A stretch of DNA of 62,000 nt from the NCBI GenBank assembly GCA_030141605.1, contig JAQGDQ010000558.1:1-62000 (forward strand), given 5' to 3'. Both the position numbers and the translations under genes were made by a program. Source of the DNA: Tubiluchus corallicola. Lineage: Eukaryota > Priapulida > Priapulimorpha > Priapulimorphida > Tubiluchidae. The notes under the pieces are model-generated. The model searched no databases. It was given only the letters and a program-made list of their open reading frames with translations, and had not been told where the DNA came from. Shown here one piece after another: positions 53,601-56,800 of this stretch; the first letter of the stretch is position 1, and every line of letters begins with the position of its first letter.

Positions 53601-54207
53601 CATGCTTCTGTAGATAACTTAATGTAAATAAGGATGAAGTAAATGATGTAATAATAATATCAATGGTATAAGAGCAATAAACCTGAAAGTTGAGAAAGGA
53701 AAACGTAATATGTAATTACGATTTGGAGTGAGCTTTAAAGAGTGAAAAAAAATTTTTTTTAAATAGTTATGAATATGAATTATGTGAATAAACCGTAAGA
53801 AAGGTTTAGTAAATTAAGTAAGTTCTGTAGGTTACTGCGTAATACATGTGGCTTGTGAGATCTAGAGGCCTGACATTTAAGTTTATTTGACGTACAAGAT
53901 TGCTCTATGCTTCTATGCTACGTTTTTCACATACTCAGCGGGGTATACAACTACACTAGCAATCTAAAAGTTGATTTACATATTCAAAAACTGTTTCAAC
54001 TAAACGATGTGAGCATTCTAATGCATGAATTACAATATTCATACAAAAAATTAAAGCTTAAAAATGCTTGTTTAATTGTACCATGTTAACTTCTGCTGCC
54101 GGACCGGTGATGTCTGCTCTCCCAATACCAATGTAGTAGTTAGCACCATTACATGTAGTAATACAAGCAATTGCAAGACAAACTAGGAGTTGCAACATTG
54201 TTGTCAT
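20064..54207 (-). CDS. ASAH2: Neutral ceramidase, complete gene, 16 coding exons (724 aa)
   Basis: Neutral ceramidase (EC 3.5.1.23) hydrolyses the amide bond of ceramide to sphingosine and fatty acid, at the cell surface or after secretion. Coding exons from the start: 54207-54082, 52236-52087, 49210-49034, 47012-46885, 36704-36627, 33879-33759, 33396-33274, 32347-32261, 31332-31228, 29970-29889, 28911-28799, 26685-26455, 24431-24336, 23428-23231, 21407-21319, 20334-20064. All junctions are GT-AG and keep frame, giving 724 residues (animal family members are about 700-780). A signal peptide covers about residues 1-21. Family motifs are present: GIGRADITGP near the N-terminus, HTHSGPGG (H116/H118), WFAVH (H225), GDVSPN (S276, the position of the catalytic serine), PGEFTTMSGRR (E460) and YEEYQ (Y503), which hold the expected zinc ligands. 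The C-terminal immunoglobulin-like domain is in exons 14-16. No mucin-like stalk or N-terminal membrane anchor is seen. Introns hold most of the window's repeats and a nested fucosyltransferase gene. Confidence 0.93.
21319..21407 (-). CDS. ASAH2: Neutral ceramidase exon 15
   Basis: Residues 606-634 plus two bases of codon 635. TFLTVERWDPATSYW then TDASWETR matches the family TFLTVE......W....DA.WETRF block. ATATGCAG acceptor, AG/GTGAAC donor. Confidence 0.95.
21562..21946. mobile_element. MITE with GGGGCGGAACTAG ends and G/C runs
   Basis: Left AGGGGCGGAACTAGGGGGGG and right CTATTTCCGGCCCT are imperfect TIRs. AAAAATGTGC and AAAGATGTGC flank it as a likely decayed target duplication. In ceramidase intron 14. 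Confidence 0.7.
22157..22551. mobile_element. Repeat with CACCCTG terminus, copy 2, bounded by ~39-bp direct repeats
   Basis: Matches 16965-17395. Immediately outside lie direct repeats containing AAATAAATTCATTA (about 22118-22156 and 22552-22591), far longer than a usual target duplication. Confidence 0.65.
22931..23212 (+). mobile_element. tRNA-derived SINE, copy 2
   Basis: Same family as 5168-5448, with A box, B box GAGTTCGAACC and ATT tail. The tail ends about 18 bp from the donor of ceramidase exon 14, on the opposite strand to the gene. Confidence 0.9.
23231..23428 (-). CDS. ASAH2: Neutral ceramidase exon 14
   Basis: Residues 540-605. Contains FGDVLENTKPKY and VVFVAGNPRND, the linker and first strands of the C-terminal immunoglobulin-like domain. 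The ATT-repeat tail of a tRNA-derived SINE ends only about 18 bp beyond its GTAGGA donor. Confidence 0.95.
23549..24090 (+). mobile_element. 5S-rRNA-derived SINE, full-length copy 1
   Basis: The first ~118 bp read as 5S rRNA (CTACGGCCAAATCACGTTGA, ACCGGTTCTCGTCTAATCAC, GAAGTTAAGCAATG, TACTTGGATGAGTGACTGCC), including the internal pol III control regions. A body of about 425 bp follows. The flanks ATATTCTATGTACA and ATATTTTATGTACA are 14-bp target duplications. In ceramidase intron 13. Confidence 0.9.
24336..24431 (-). CDS. ASAH2: Neutral ceramidase exon 13
   Basis: Residues 508-539, VQRYEGASTIYGPHTLQAY, the conserved .QRYE.ASTIYGPHTL.AY block. CGTAG acceptor, ACA/GTGAGT donor, phase 0. Confidence 0.95.
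24505..24562. repeat. GA-rich purine tract
   Basis: GAGAGA with interspersed GGGA and GACA units on the plus strand, in ceramidase intron 12. Confidence 0.85.
25390..25896 (+). pseudogene. BEL/Pao retrotransposon Pol C-terminal fragment
   Basis: From 25540 an open frame reads VGQTVLVRDGMLPRAQWKLG then RVSSHIPSADGTIRAVTLRL, the C-terminal domain of BEL/Pao polyproteins (DUF5641 type: VLV.....PR..W.LGRV...P..DG..R.V.). Upstream to about 25390, weak WKSSQHQ/LREK-like similarity is frameshifted. No LTRs, protease, RT or integrase core are left, so this is a dead fragment in ceramidase intron 12. Confidence 0.75.
26235..26430. mobile_element. pogo/Tigger-like MITE end
   Basis: GGGGGGCATTATAACAAGGC TCGACTTA at the right is an inverted match to TTAAGCTTCGATATAATGCCCCTC at 35453. 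GGCATTAC units recur inside. The left boundary is unclear. Confidence 0.45.
26455..26685 (-). CDS. ASAH2: Neutral ceramidase exon 12 (PGEFTTMSGRR)
   Basis: Residues 431-507, the longest internal exon. It carries AVPGEFTTMSGRR (E460) and TYEEYQ (Y503), the positions of the glutamate and tyrosine zinc ligands. TTGCAG acceptor, GTAAAA donor, phase 0. Confidence 0.97.
26800..27590 (+). mobile_element. CR1/L2-clade LINE, 3' fragment, copy 1
   Basis: One open frame of 222 codons covers the end of the reverse transcriptase and its C-terminal region: NVNKTKLVTF, KYLGHILSDD, then LFNAYCTTFYC. These match the L2/CR1 pattern N..KT..M.F, YLG..I..D and R.Y....YC. The 3' end is AAATCTAAATCT repeats. 5'-truncated. 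In ceramidase intron 11, plus strand. Confidence 0.88.
28261..28736. mobile_element. hAT-like MITE with GGCCCGC-rich ends (476 bp)
   Basis: Left CTGGGGTGTGCAAATTGAGG and right AATTTGCACACCCC are TIRs of the hAT (GGGGTGTGCAAA..GGCCCG) type. GATATAAAG flanks both sides (28252-28260, 28737-28745). In ceramidase intron 11. Confidence 0.85.
28799..28911 (-). CDS. ASAH2: Neutral ceramidase exon 11
   Basis: Residues 394-430 with a split glycine codon 393. Contains FFWDLVRNFIRTPSQEQIDC then SPKPILVDTGE, matching the family FWD..R......P..E...C..PKPILL.TGE block. A degenerate hAT-like MITE begins only about 60 bp past the GTGAGC donor. Confidence 0.94.
29889..29970 (-). CDS. ASAH2: Neutral ceramidase exon 10
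   Basis: Residues 366-392 plus one base of codon 393. Begins KTCKPAMGYSFAAGTTDGPG, the highly conserved TC.PA.GYSFAAGT.DGPG motif. GTTAG acceptor, AAG/GTAAAA donor in phase 1. Confidence 0.95.
31228..31332 (-). CDS. ASAH2: Neutral ceramidase exon 9
   Basis: Residues 331-365. Contains SGPVDYRHHNVDMTDVVVKL, matching the family GP....H..VDMT...V block. Phase 0 on both sides (TTTTCAG acceptor, GTATTT donor). Confidence 0.93.
31971..32030. repeat. Perfect 19-bp hairpin
   Basis: TTAAAAACAACACAACTTT (31971-31989) and its exact complement (32012-32030) with a 22-nt loop, in ceramidase intron 8. Confidence 0.9.
32261..32347 (-). CDS. ASAH2: Neutral ceramidase exon 8
   Basis: Residues 302-330, CVASGPGVDMTDSTRIIG, the conserved C.A.GPG.DM.DST.IIG block. 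The donor is a consensus GTAAGT. The acceptor sits about 130 bp from a 530-bp TCATTG/TCATTA microsatellite in intron 7. Confidence 0.94.
32481..33015. repeat. TCATTG/TCATTA/TCA microsatellite, ~535 bp
   Basis: Hexanucleotide and trinucleotide units fill most of ceramidase intron 7. Ser-Leu and Asp/Asn frames here are artefacts. Confidence 0.98.
33274..33396 (-). CDS. ASAH2: Neutral ceramidase exon 7 (catalytic serine region)
   Basis: Residues 261-301. GDFVAAFAQTNEGDVSPN contains S276, at the position of the nucleophilic serine in neutral ceramidases. Several cysteines follow (GPHCQDTGKACD), as in homologues. TTTACAG acceptor, GTGAAA donor, phase 0 on both sides. Confidence 0.95.
33759..33879 (-). 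CDS. ASAH2: Neutral ceramidase exon 6 (second metal-binding histidine)
   Basis: Residues 221-260, beginning WFAVHCTSMNN. H225 corresponds to the zinc-binding histidine of the family WFA.H..SMNN motif. The exon ends GSLPGT before an ACT/GTATGC donor in phase 0. Confidence 0.92.
33993..34754. mobile_element. MITE family CAGGGATGAGAAT, copy 2, interrupted by a LINE
   Basis: Ends CAGGGATGAGAATGAC and GAAAATTCTCATCCCTG. CAGTGT flanks both sides. Homologous to 5732-6218 except for the insertion at 34115-34372. In ceramidase intron 5. Confidence 0.82.
34115..34372 (-). mobile_element. Non-LTR retrotransposon 3' fragment inserted in a MITE
   Basis: The minus strand reads GHILRLSESRYAKTAVQWEP then GKRKRGRPKTTWRR, the C-terminal end of a LINE endonuclease/RT polyprotein (GH..R.........GKR.RGRPK.TWRR). 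The 3' tail has GGTCTAA repeats. GAACCTCT is duplicated on both sides (34107-34114, 34373-34380). Confidence 0.88.
35070..35448 (+). mobile_element. RTE-like LINE 3' fragment with GAA tail, copy 2
   Basis: The frame encodes RLKGKVHKEVVRPALIYGLE then EMRMLRWMVGITRRDKIRNN, the C-terminal part of RTE-type reverse transcriptases (K..VRP.LLYG.E, MLRWM.G.TR.D.IRN). It ends in AAGAAGAAGAAG. In ceramidase intron 5. Confidence 0.85.
35449..35600. mobile_element. pogo/Tigger-like MITE end
   Basis: TTAAGCTTCGATATAATGCC and CCTCTTTAAAATGCCAACTTCG resemble the inverted end at 26390-26430. It directly follows the LINE tail at 35448. Confidence 0.45.
35980..36400 (+). pseudogene. LINE ORF2 C-terminal remnant
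   Basis: The frame reads FQRRNYRNILGIRWPKKISN, then after a stop RRRLRWIGHILRQLDD and KPAGGQ. The LRWIGHI.R motif is the conserved ending of several LINE clades. One internal TAA, so dead. In ceramidase intron 5. Confidence 0.75.
36627..36704 (-). CDS. ASAH2: Neutral ceramidase exon 5
   Basis: Short 78-bp exon, residues 195-219 with split codons on both sides (R194 and S220). It encodes YKYDVDKDMIVLKFVNANG, matching the family DK.M.VLK..D.NG block. Too short to appear as an open reading frame, it was found by phase-matched splice sites (TTTAG acceptor, GTAATG donor) about 10 kb from exon 4. Confidence 0.9.
36998..37187. repeat. CTTA/CTAC tetranucleotide repeat
   Basis: About 30 bp of CTTA units pass into about 135 bp of CCTA units. 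It probably began as a LINE tail like the one at 771-833. Thr-Tyr-Leu frames are artefacts. Confidence 0.95.
37588..38068 (+). mobile_element. RTE-like LINE 3' fragment, copy 3
   Basis: A G-run (37588-37600), the block CCCAACTCAGTGCCGGTCCC, then the same RT C-terminal frame as 35070-35448, now frameshifted near 37937, and an AAGAAGAAG tail. In ceramidase intron 4. Confidence 0.85.
38075..38815. repeat. ~80-bp direct repeat flanking a long AAT microsatellite
   Basis: TTTTGAAAAGACCCATAGT occurs near 38152 and 38789 within longer similar blocks beginning AATTAAATATA. Between them lies an AAT/AAC/AGT array (about 38377-38611). Confidence 0.8.
38377..38611. repeat. (AAT)n microsatellite with AGT centre, ~235 bp
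   Basis: AAT units with an internal block of alternating AATAGT units at about 38478-38525. Asn or Tyr runs in translation are artefacts. Confidence 0.98.
39195..39490 (+). mobile_element. LINE 3'UTR fragment (same family as 3190-3475)
   Basis: TTAATTTTACATACTATTAA through GTGTTTGAGGCTTTTCCTG matches 3190-3475 with few changes. No coding part is attached. Confidence 0.8.
39491..40750. other. Intron 4 DNA, no feature recognised
   Basis: Frames at 39547-39772 show no known motif and no supported splice structure. Confidence 0.45.
40751..42640. repeat. 41-bp satellite, about 46 tandem copies
   Basis: Unit GCACTCACGGTCTCTTATGA followed by ATCTCAGTATATCTATCTGCA. Two unit types occur: TATGAATCTCAGTATATCTA and TACGAGTCTCTGTAAATCTG, the second often in adjacent pairs. 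One stretch at 41090-41150 is degraded by small deletions. Ends about 490 bp upstream of the fucosyltransferase ATG. Confidence 0.98.
43134..44426 (+). CDS. Alpha-1,3-fucosyltransferase (GT10 family), single coding exon, 430 aa
   Basis: A Golgi type II membrane enzyme that would transfer fucose from GDP-fucose to N-acetylglucosamine-containing glycans. Residues about 8-27 form the membrane anchor after a short basic cytosolic end (MKKQPR). A stem and a GT10 catalytic domain follow. Recognisable motifs: FNWTMTYRTDSD (190-201), the acceptor-side block; FGRC (281-284); and YKFYLSFENSQCIDYVTEKYW-type GDP-fucose motif (307-327), the family signature. Several NXS/T sites and paired cysteines near the C-terminus (WCKLC) fit the family. 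The coding region is unbroken. An acceptor-like TTTCTAG lies 24 bp upstream, suggesting a separate 5'UTR exon. An AATAAA at 44442-44447, 16 bp after the stop, is a likely poly(A) signal. The gene lies inside ceramidase intron 4 on the opposite strand. The exact FUT subfamily is not assignable by eye. Confidence 0.93.
   Translation: MKKQPRLLLAIIICTAIMVMMFYYLLMIPSRHVKECSRQRHNRANRNYSKIICKENNENTSDSENFLHWFVSKYLRNTERLEHRHSDRLSPIPHTGNDIKIILFWTPSYHSNRWKGAERSFLNCSYSCAAEYSHSMILYADAVLFFGFTTDAKNLPYKRDLSQPWIFYSLEPPTITARSGFHGNMYADFFNWTMTYRTDSDIYIPYKFYAEQETLVDDATMQTASELTKNVTEEQNLKVPTENEIVFNSTKLVVAMISNCKRKQRLNVVRELQKHVPVEVFGRCTQRPLCKNETNKTSCLKAELSQYKFYLSFENSQCIDYVTEKYWTTPFKYGLVPIVWGTTIANYAEIAIPGSYIHIDEFESTKELAQYLLLLDSNENLYNKYFKWKDKYTIKSDSRWCKLCQRLHEENHEQKVYHDFYTWWEKSCKV
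44442..44447 (+). promoter_or_regulatory. Likely poly(A) signal of the fucosyltransferase gene
   Basis: AATAAA hexamer 16 bp downstream of the TGA. It would give a very short 3'UTR. No other plus-strand hexamer is as close. Confidence 0.5.
44645..44656 (-). promoter_or_regulatory. CTCF-like core motif
   Basis: The minus strand reads CCACAGATGGCGCC, containing the 10-base CTCF core YAGRKGGCRS. A second core lies at 15961-15971. Sequence match only. Confidence 0.25.
44927..45245. repeat. Fold-back (long inverted repeat) element, ~320 bp
   Basis: The left arm from CAGTTGTAAACTTTTGCAAG to about 45058 is repeated in inverse, with few mismatches, from about 45100 to 45245. The spacer carries TTATGGTTAATAATGG repeats. 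No coding sequence. Confidence 0.93.
45312..45385 (+). mobile_element. Diverged 5S-rRNA-like fragment
   Basis: TGACTGAAGTTAAGCAGTGA and GAATGGATGGGTGACTACC match 5S internal control regions (ACCGAAGTTAAGCAAC..., TTGGATGGGTGACCGCC). Too diverged for functional rRNA, so probably a SINE head. Confidence 0.55.
45935..46795 (+). mobile_element. Element with 137-bp tandem units, copy A (5 units)
   Basis: Five units (46026-46710), each with TTACATCATTTACTTCATCC, GTTATCTACAGAAGCA and the hairpin GGTGAGTGTGTTAATGACC...ACACTCACC. Non-repeat flanks on both sides also match copy B (TTTTTTCACTCTTTAA left, TGATATTGTATTTTGATGTG right), so the whole forms a discrete element. In ceramidase intron 4, next to exon 4. 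Confidence 0.9.
46885..47012 (-). CDS. ASAH2: Neutral ceramidase exon 4
   Basis: Residues 152-193 plus two bases of codon 194. Contains NINRSPTAYLNNPEQERSR, matching the conserved NRSP..YL.NP..ER.RY block. The donor GTATAA lies only about 100 bp from the 137-bp repeat element at 45930-46790. Confidence 0.93.
47278..47740 (-). mobile_element. CR1/L2-clade LINE 3' fragment, copy 2
   Basis: Reverse complement of 27125-27590, nearly identical through LFNAYCTTFYC to the AAATCT tail. In ceramidase intron 3, same strand as the gene. Confidence 0.9.
47748..47815 (+). repeat. tRNA-like sequence (probable SINE head)
   Basis: GGTAGCTCAGCTGGCACAGC resembles an A box/D-arm and CTTCAAGTCCTGACGGG a weak T-arm. 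The acceptor stem does not pair, so it is not a functional tRNA. Confidence 0.4.
48351..48510. repeat. GA-rich purine tract, ~160 bp
   Basis: Plus strand is almost all purine (GAGAGA, GGAGGA units). In ceramidase intron 3. Confidence 0.96.
48690..48910. repeat. 44-bp tandem repeat, 5 copies
   Basis: Units contain GATGCTCAGCTTGCAAAATG then CAAGAACATTATGGAACAAT. It lies about 125 bp from the donor of ceramidase exon 3. Confidence 0.93.
49034..49210 (-). CDS. ASAH2: Neutral ceramidase exon 3 (zinc-ligand HTHSGPGG)
   Basis: Residues 93-151. It carries the SSIHTHSGPGG motif (H116 and H118), the first metal-binding histidine region of neutral ceramidases. It is flanked by a TATATAG acceptor and a GTACTG donor, both phase 0. 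Confidence 0.95.
49250..50510. other. Ceramidase intron 2, no feature recognised
   Basis: No open frame, TIR or tandem repeat that I can support. Some G/C-rich lines near 49580-49870 look transposon-derived but were not resolved. Confidence 0.4.
50515..51426 (+). mobile_element. Composite repeat (LINE 3'UTR plus MITE-like block), copy 2
   Basis: Inverted match to 7374-8255. The first part is a LINE 3'UTR ending GATAAATAAATGAATAAAG and GATAGATAGAT at about 50910. The second part contains AAAAGTGCTGCC-type sequence shared with 18032-18587. A GTTCAAATTTATG cluster sits at its start. Confidence 0.75.
51427..51999 (+). mobile_element. Non-LTR 3' end with TATGTC tail
   Basis: From 51863 the sequence matches 1822-1955 and ends TATGTCTATGTCTATG. 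The preceding ~430 bp is T-rich and may be its 3'UTR. Confidence 0.5.
52087..52236 (-). CDS. ASAH2: Neutral ceramidase exon 2
   Basis: Residues 43-92. It begins MGYANPAQTSSG and continues into FRLYSRAFVIAD, the conserved family block after the N-terminal GRAD motif. Both splice sites are phase 0 (TTTATAG acceptor, GTATTA donor), so skipping or circularising this exon would keep frame. Confidence 0.93.
52495..53762 (-). mobile_element. Element with 137-bp tandem units, copy B (8 units)
   Basis: Eight units (about 52563-53652) in inverse orientation to copy A, with the same flanks on both sides. Hairpin cores GTGTACGACCATACGGTCAT recur at 137-bp spacing. In ceramidase intron 1. Confidence 0.92.
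54082..54207 (-). CDS. ASAH2: Neutral ceramidase exon 1 (start codon, signal peptide)
   Basis: Residues 1-42. The ATG at 54207 is the first in the exon. A second in-frame ATG lies three codons later (54198), and either start gives a hydrophobic secretion signal ending near residue 21. The exon ends with the family start motif GIGRADITGP and a GTACAA donor in phase 0. An acceptor (TTTTTTGCAG) lies just upstream at 54245, so 54208-54244 is 5'UTR within the same exon. Confidence 0.9.
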
Positions 54208-54586
54208 GGTGTACAGCTAACCGAGGTCTTCGTTACGGCAATTCCTGCAAAAAAATACCATAAACAAAATGGCAAGAACAGGTCCTTCCAGAGCAACAAT
54301 AGTATATGTGACAGGAAGACTGGGATACTATAAAGCACATCCAGTTCAAACTACCTGGCAATGAGTTAAGACAAATTTGGTGTAATCTGAAGTAGTTTTG
54401 CGCCGACGTTTTTTTTTTGTGAAGTAGTTTTTTTGTTCCGATTTCTGCTCTGGTTCGATTGGAATGTCAACAAAATGCGCGATTCTTCAGCATCTTTGAC
54501 GGTGACGTCATAGTCTGTATAGGTGAAAGGTTTGCATCATTCACCGCTCAGTTGTCGTCACTGCTCAGCTTTCATCTACCATATCT

Positions 54587-55129
54587 GTTGGCATCCTTCT
54601 GTCTCAGAAGACAATGGAATGTGCGCCAAGAGAGTCAGTTATTGATCACATTGATGGAGCTGCAGCGTCGACTGTGGCTGAGCAGTGAGATTCTTAAACG
54701 TCTCCAGGGCGCACGCCTGGGCAAGGTGTATGGAGATCCTGAGTTGCCCAGACAACAGGAACCCCCTCTCTTCCTCCCTGGTGTAGTCCAAAAGAAAGCG
54801 GAGCGATACGTTTGGCACCAGCTTGGCTGCAGGAGCTGCCGGAGTCTGTGAGCATGCTGCACTGGTCCGCCTTCGGGGCTCCACTCCTGATTTGAAAGGT
54901 TTTACGCCTCTACACACGGCCGTTGGGTCACTTGATCTCCTCCGCACTCTAGCCGTTGGCTGCTTGTACAGCTCCTCCGCCTAGTGTCAAAATACAGTGT
55001 GGGCATCCCGCAAGCCTACAGCACCTGGTATTCCTAGGCGGTCACCCATCCAAGCACTAATCAGGCTCTACGTTGCCTAACTTCGGTGATCAGACGAGAA
55101 CCGGTGTTTTAAACGTTATTTGGCCGTAG
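54587..55129 (-). mobile_element. 5S-rRNA-derived SINE, full-length copy 2
   Basis: Minus-strand head with 5S sequence (ACCGGTTCTCGTCTGATCAC, GTGCTTGGATGGGTGACCGC) and the same body as copy 1, ending AAGGATGCCAAC. Flanks CTACCATAT and TTACCATAT are a partial target duplication. It lies between the probable 5'UTR exon and coding exon 1 of ceramidase. Confidence 0.9.
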
Positions 55130-55214
55130 TAATTTACCATATAATTTACAATAAAGCCGGCACGCACTTAAAAGTAAGGTCAAAAATGTAAAAATTGAAT
55201 ATAATTTAACTTAC

Positions 55215-55300
55215 CTAATTAATTCTTGTCAAGTGCAATAGCGTCTTGGGGTTTTCTGATTTGGAATTCTGCAACTTCCAAAGAAAATTTATCAAACGTT
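55215..55300 (-). other. Probable 5' non-coding exon of neutral ceramidase (5' boundary unknown)
   Basis: On the minus strand a consensus donor AATTAG/GTAAGT lies at 55216-55210. It would splice to the acceptor at 54245, upstream of coding exon 1. The stretch just 5' of this donor has no ATG leading into the ceramidase frame. The exon's 5' end is not marked by anything I can see, so the start given here is nominal. Confidence 0.45.
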
Positions 55301-55740
55301 AACATGGCATTTACTAAACGACGGTTCAGCTTATATACTGCAGCTATTTGTATATTGCGAAGCATAAAAAACCAATGTATGCTGGAAATGTTTGAGAATC
55401 TGGAACGGACGGGTTAACACAATACTTTCCAGGTGTATAAATTACACGGTACAAAAGGCACTGGTAAATATGCTGCTGCTAAGTACAAACAATGTTATTA
55501 ACATAAAGCATTGTTTGTCAAGGTGCCTTTAGTGCGTGTCCGCTATGCAGCGACTCATATAAATGATTACGAAATGAAGAAGCCATAAATTTCCATCAAT
55601 GTTTACCTGTGTAATTTGTTTGAAGTTGGCTTCACAAAAAAGTCTCTCAAGGTCAATTAGCAGCTTGTACTTTTTCCCGGTTTTCAGCATTAATCAAAAA
55701 TGTGCTCGTGCACTGGGTAAGGAATATGAATTGCCATATC

Positions 55741-56190
55741 ATGCAATAGCACATTTTATGGTTTTATTATATAATGTCGCTTGTTCTAGTTTGGAATACA
55801 CTGTCTAGACACGTTATGCAATAGCACATTTTATGGTTTTATTATATAATGTCGCTTGTTCTAGCTTGGAATACACTGTCTAGACACGTTATGCAATAGC
55901 ACATTTTATGGTTTTATTATATAATGTCGCTTGTTCTAGTTTGGAATACACTGTCTAGACACCTTGTGCAATAGCACATTTTATGGTTTTATTATGTAAT
56001 GTCGCTTGTTCTAGTTTGGAATACACTGTCTAGACACGCTATGCAATAGCACATTTTATGGTTTTATTATGTAATGTCGCTTGTTCTAGCTTGGAATACA
56101 CTGTCTAGACATGCTATGCAATAGCATATTTTATGGTTTTATTATGTAATGTCGCTTGTTTTAGCTTGGAATACACTGTCTAGACACCTT
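55741..56190. repeat. 75-bp minisatellite, 6 copies
   Basis: Units ATGCAATAGCACATTTTATG ... GAATACACTGTCTAGACAC start at 55741, 55816, 55891, 55966, 56041 and 56116. About 0.5 kb upstream of the probable ceramidase 5' exon. Confidence 0.96.
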
Positions 56191-56377
56191 AACTAACCAC
56201 TGCCGCTAGCCGATGCACTAAACTATTTACTTTGCTCTTCCAACTTTGCCTTCAAGTCAGGCATTTTGATAACCTAACCTGTAAATTTACTTTTAAATAT
56301 TGTACAGTACAAGTCTGTATTTGCTTGTTGGAACCATAAATCTATGTTATATGATATAAATCTATATCATAAAGCAG

Positions 56378-56800
56378 TGCGGGATGCCCACACTGTCTTG
56401 ACACTAGGCGGAGGAGCTGCACAAGCAGCCAATGGCAAGAGGGCGGAGGAGGTCAAGTGACCCAACGGCCATGTGTAGAGGAGTAAACCTTCCAAATCAG
56501 GAGTGGAGCCCCGAAGGCGAACCAGTGCAGCATGCTCACTGACTCCGGCAGCTCCTGCAGCCAACCTGGTGCCAAACGTATCGCTCCGCTTTCTTTTGGA
56601 CTACACCAGCGAGGAAGAGAGGGGGTTCCTGTTGTCTTGGCAACTCAGGATCTCCATACACCTTGCCCAGGCATGCGCCCTGGAGACGTTCAAGGATCGC
56701 ACTGCTCAGCCACAGTCGACACTGCAGCTCCATCAATGTGATCAATAACTGACTCTCTTGGTGCACACTCCACTGTCTTCCGAAACAGAAGGATGCCAAC
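56378..56800 (+). mobile_element. 5S-SINE family, copy 3, 5'-truncated (no 5S head)
   Basis: Body only, TGCGGGATGCCCACACTG to AAGGATGCCAAC. AAATCTATATCATAA and AAATCTATATTATAA flank it, a 15-bp target duplication expected from LINE-type retroposition. Confidence 0.9.

Noticed and set aside
54459-54851. 130-codon plus-strand protein
   Set aside because: Mostly the antisense frame of a 5S-SINE; differences among copies are mostly amino-acid changing.
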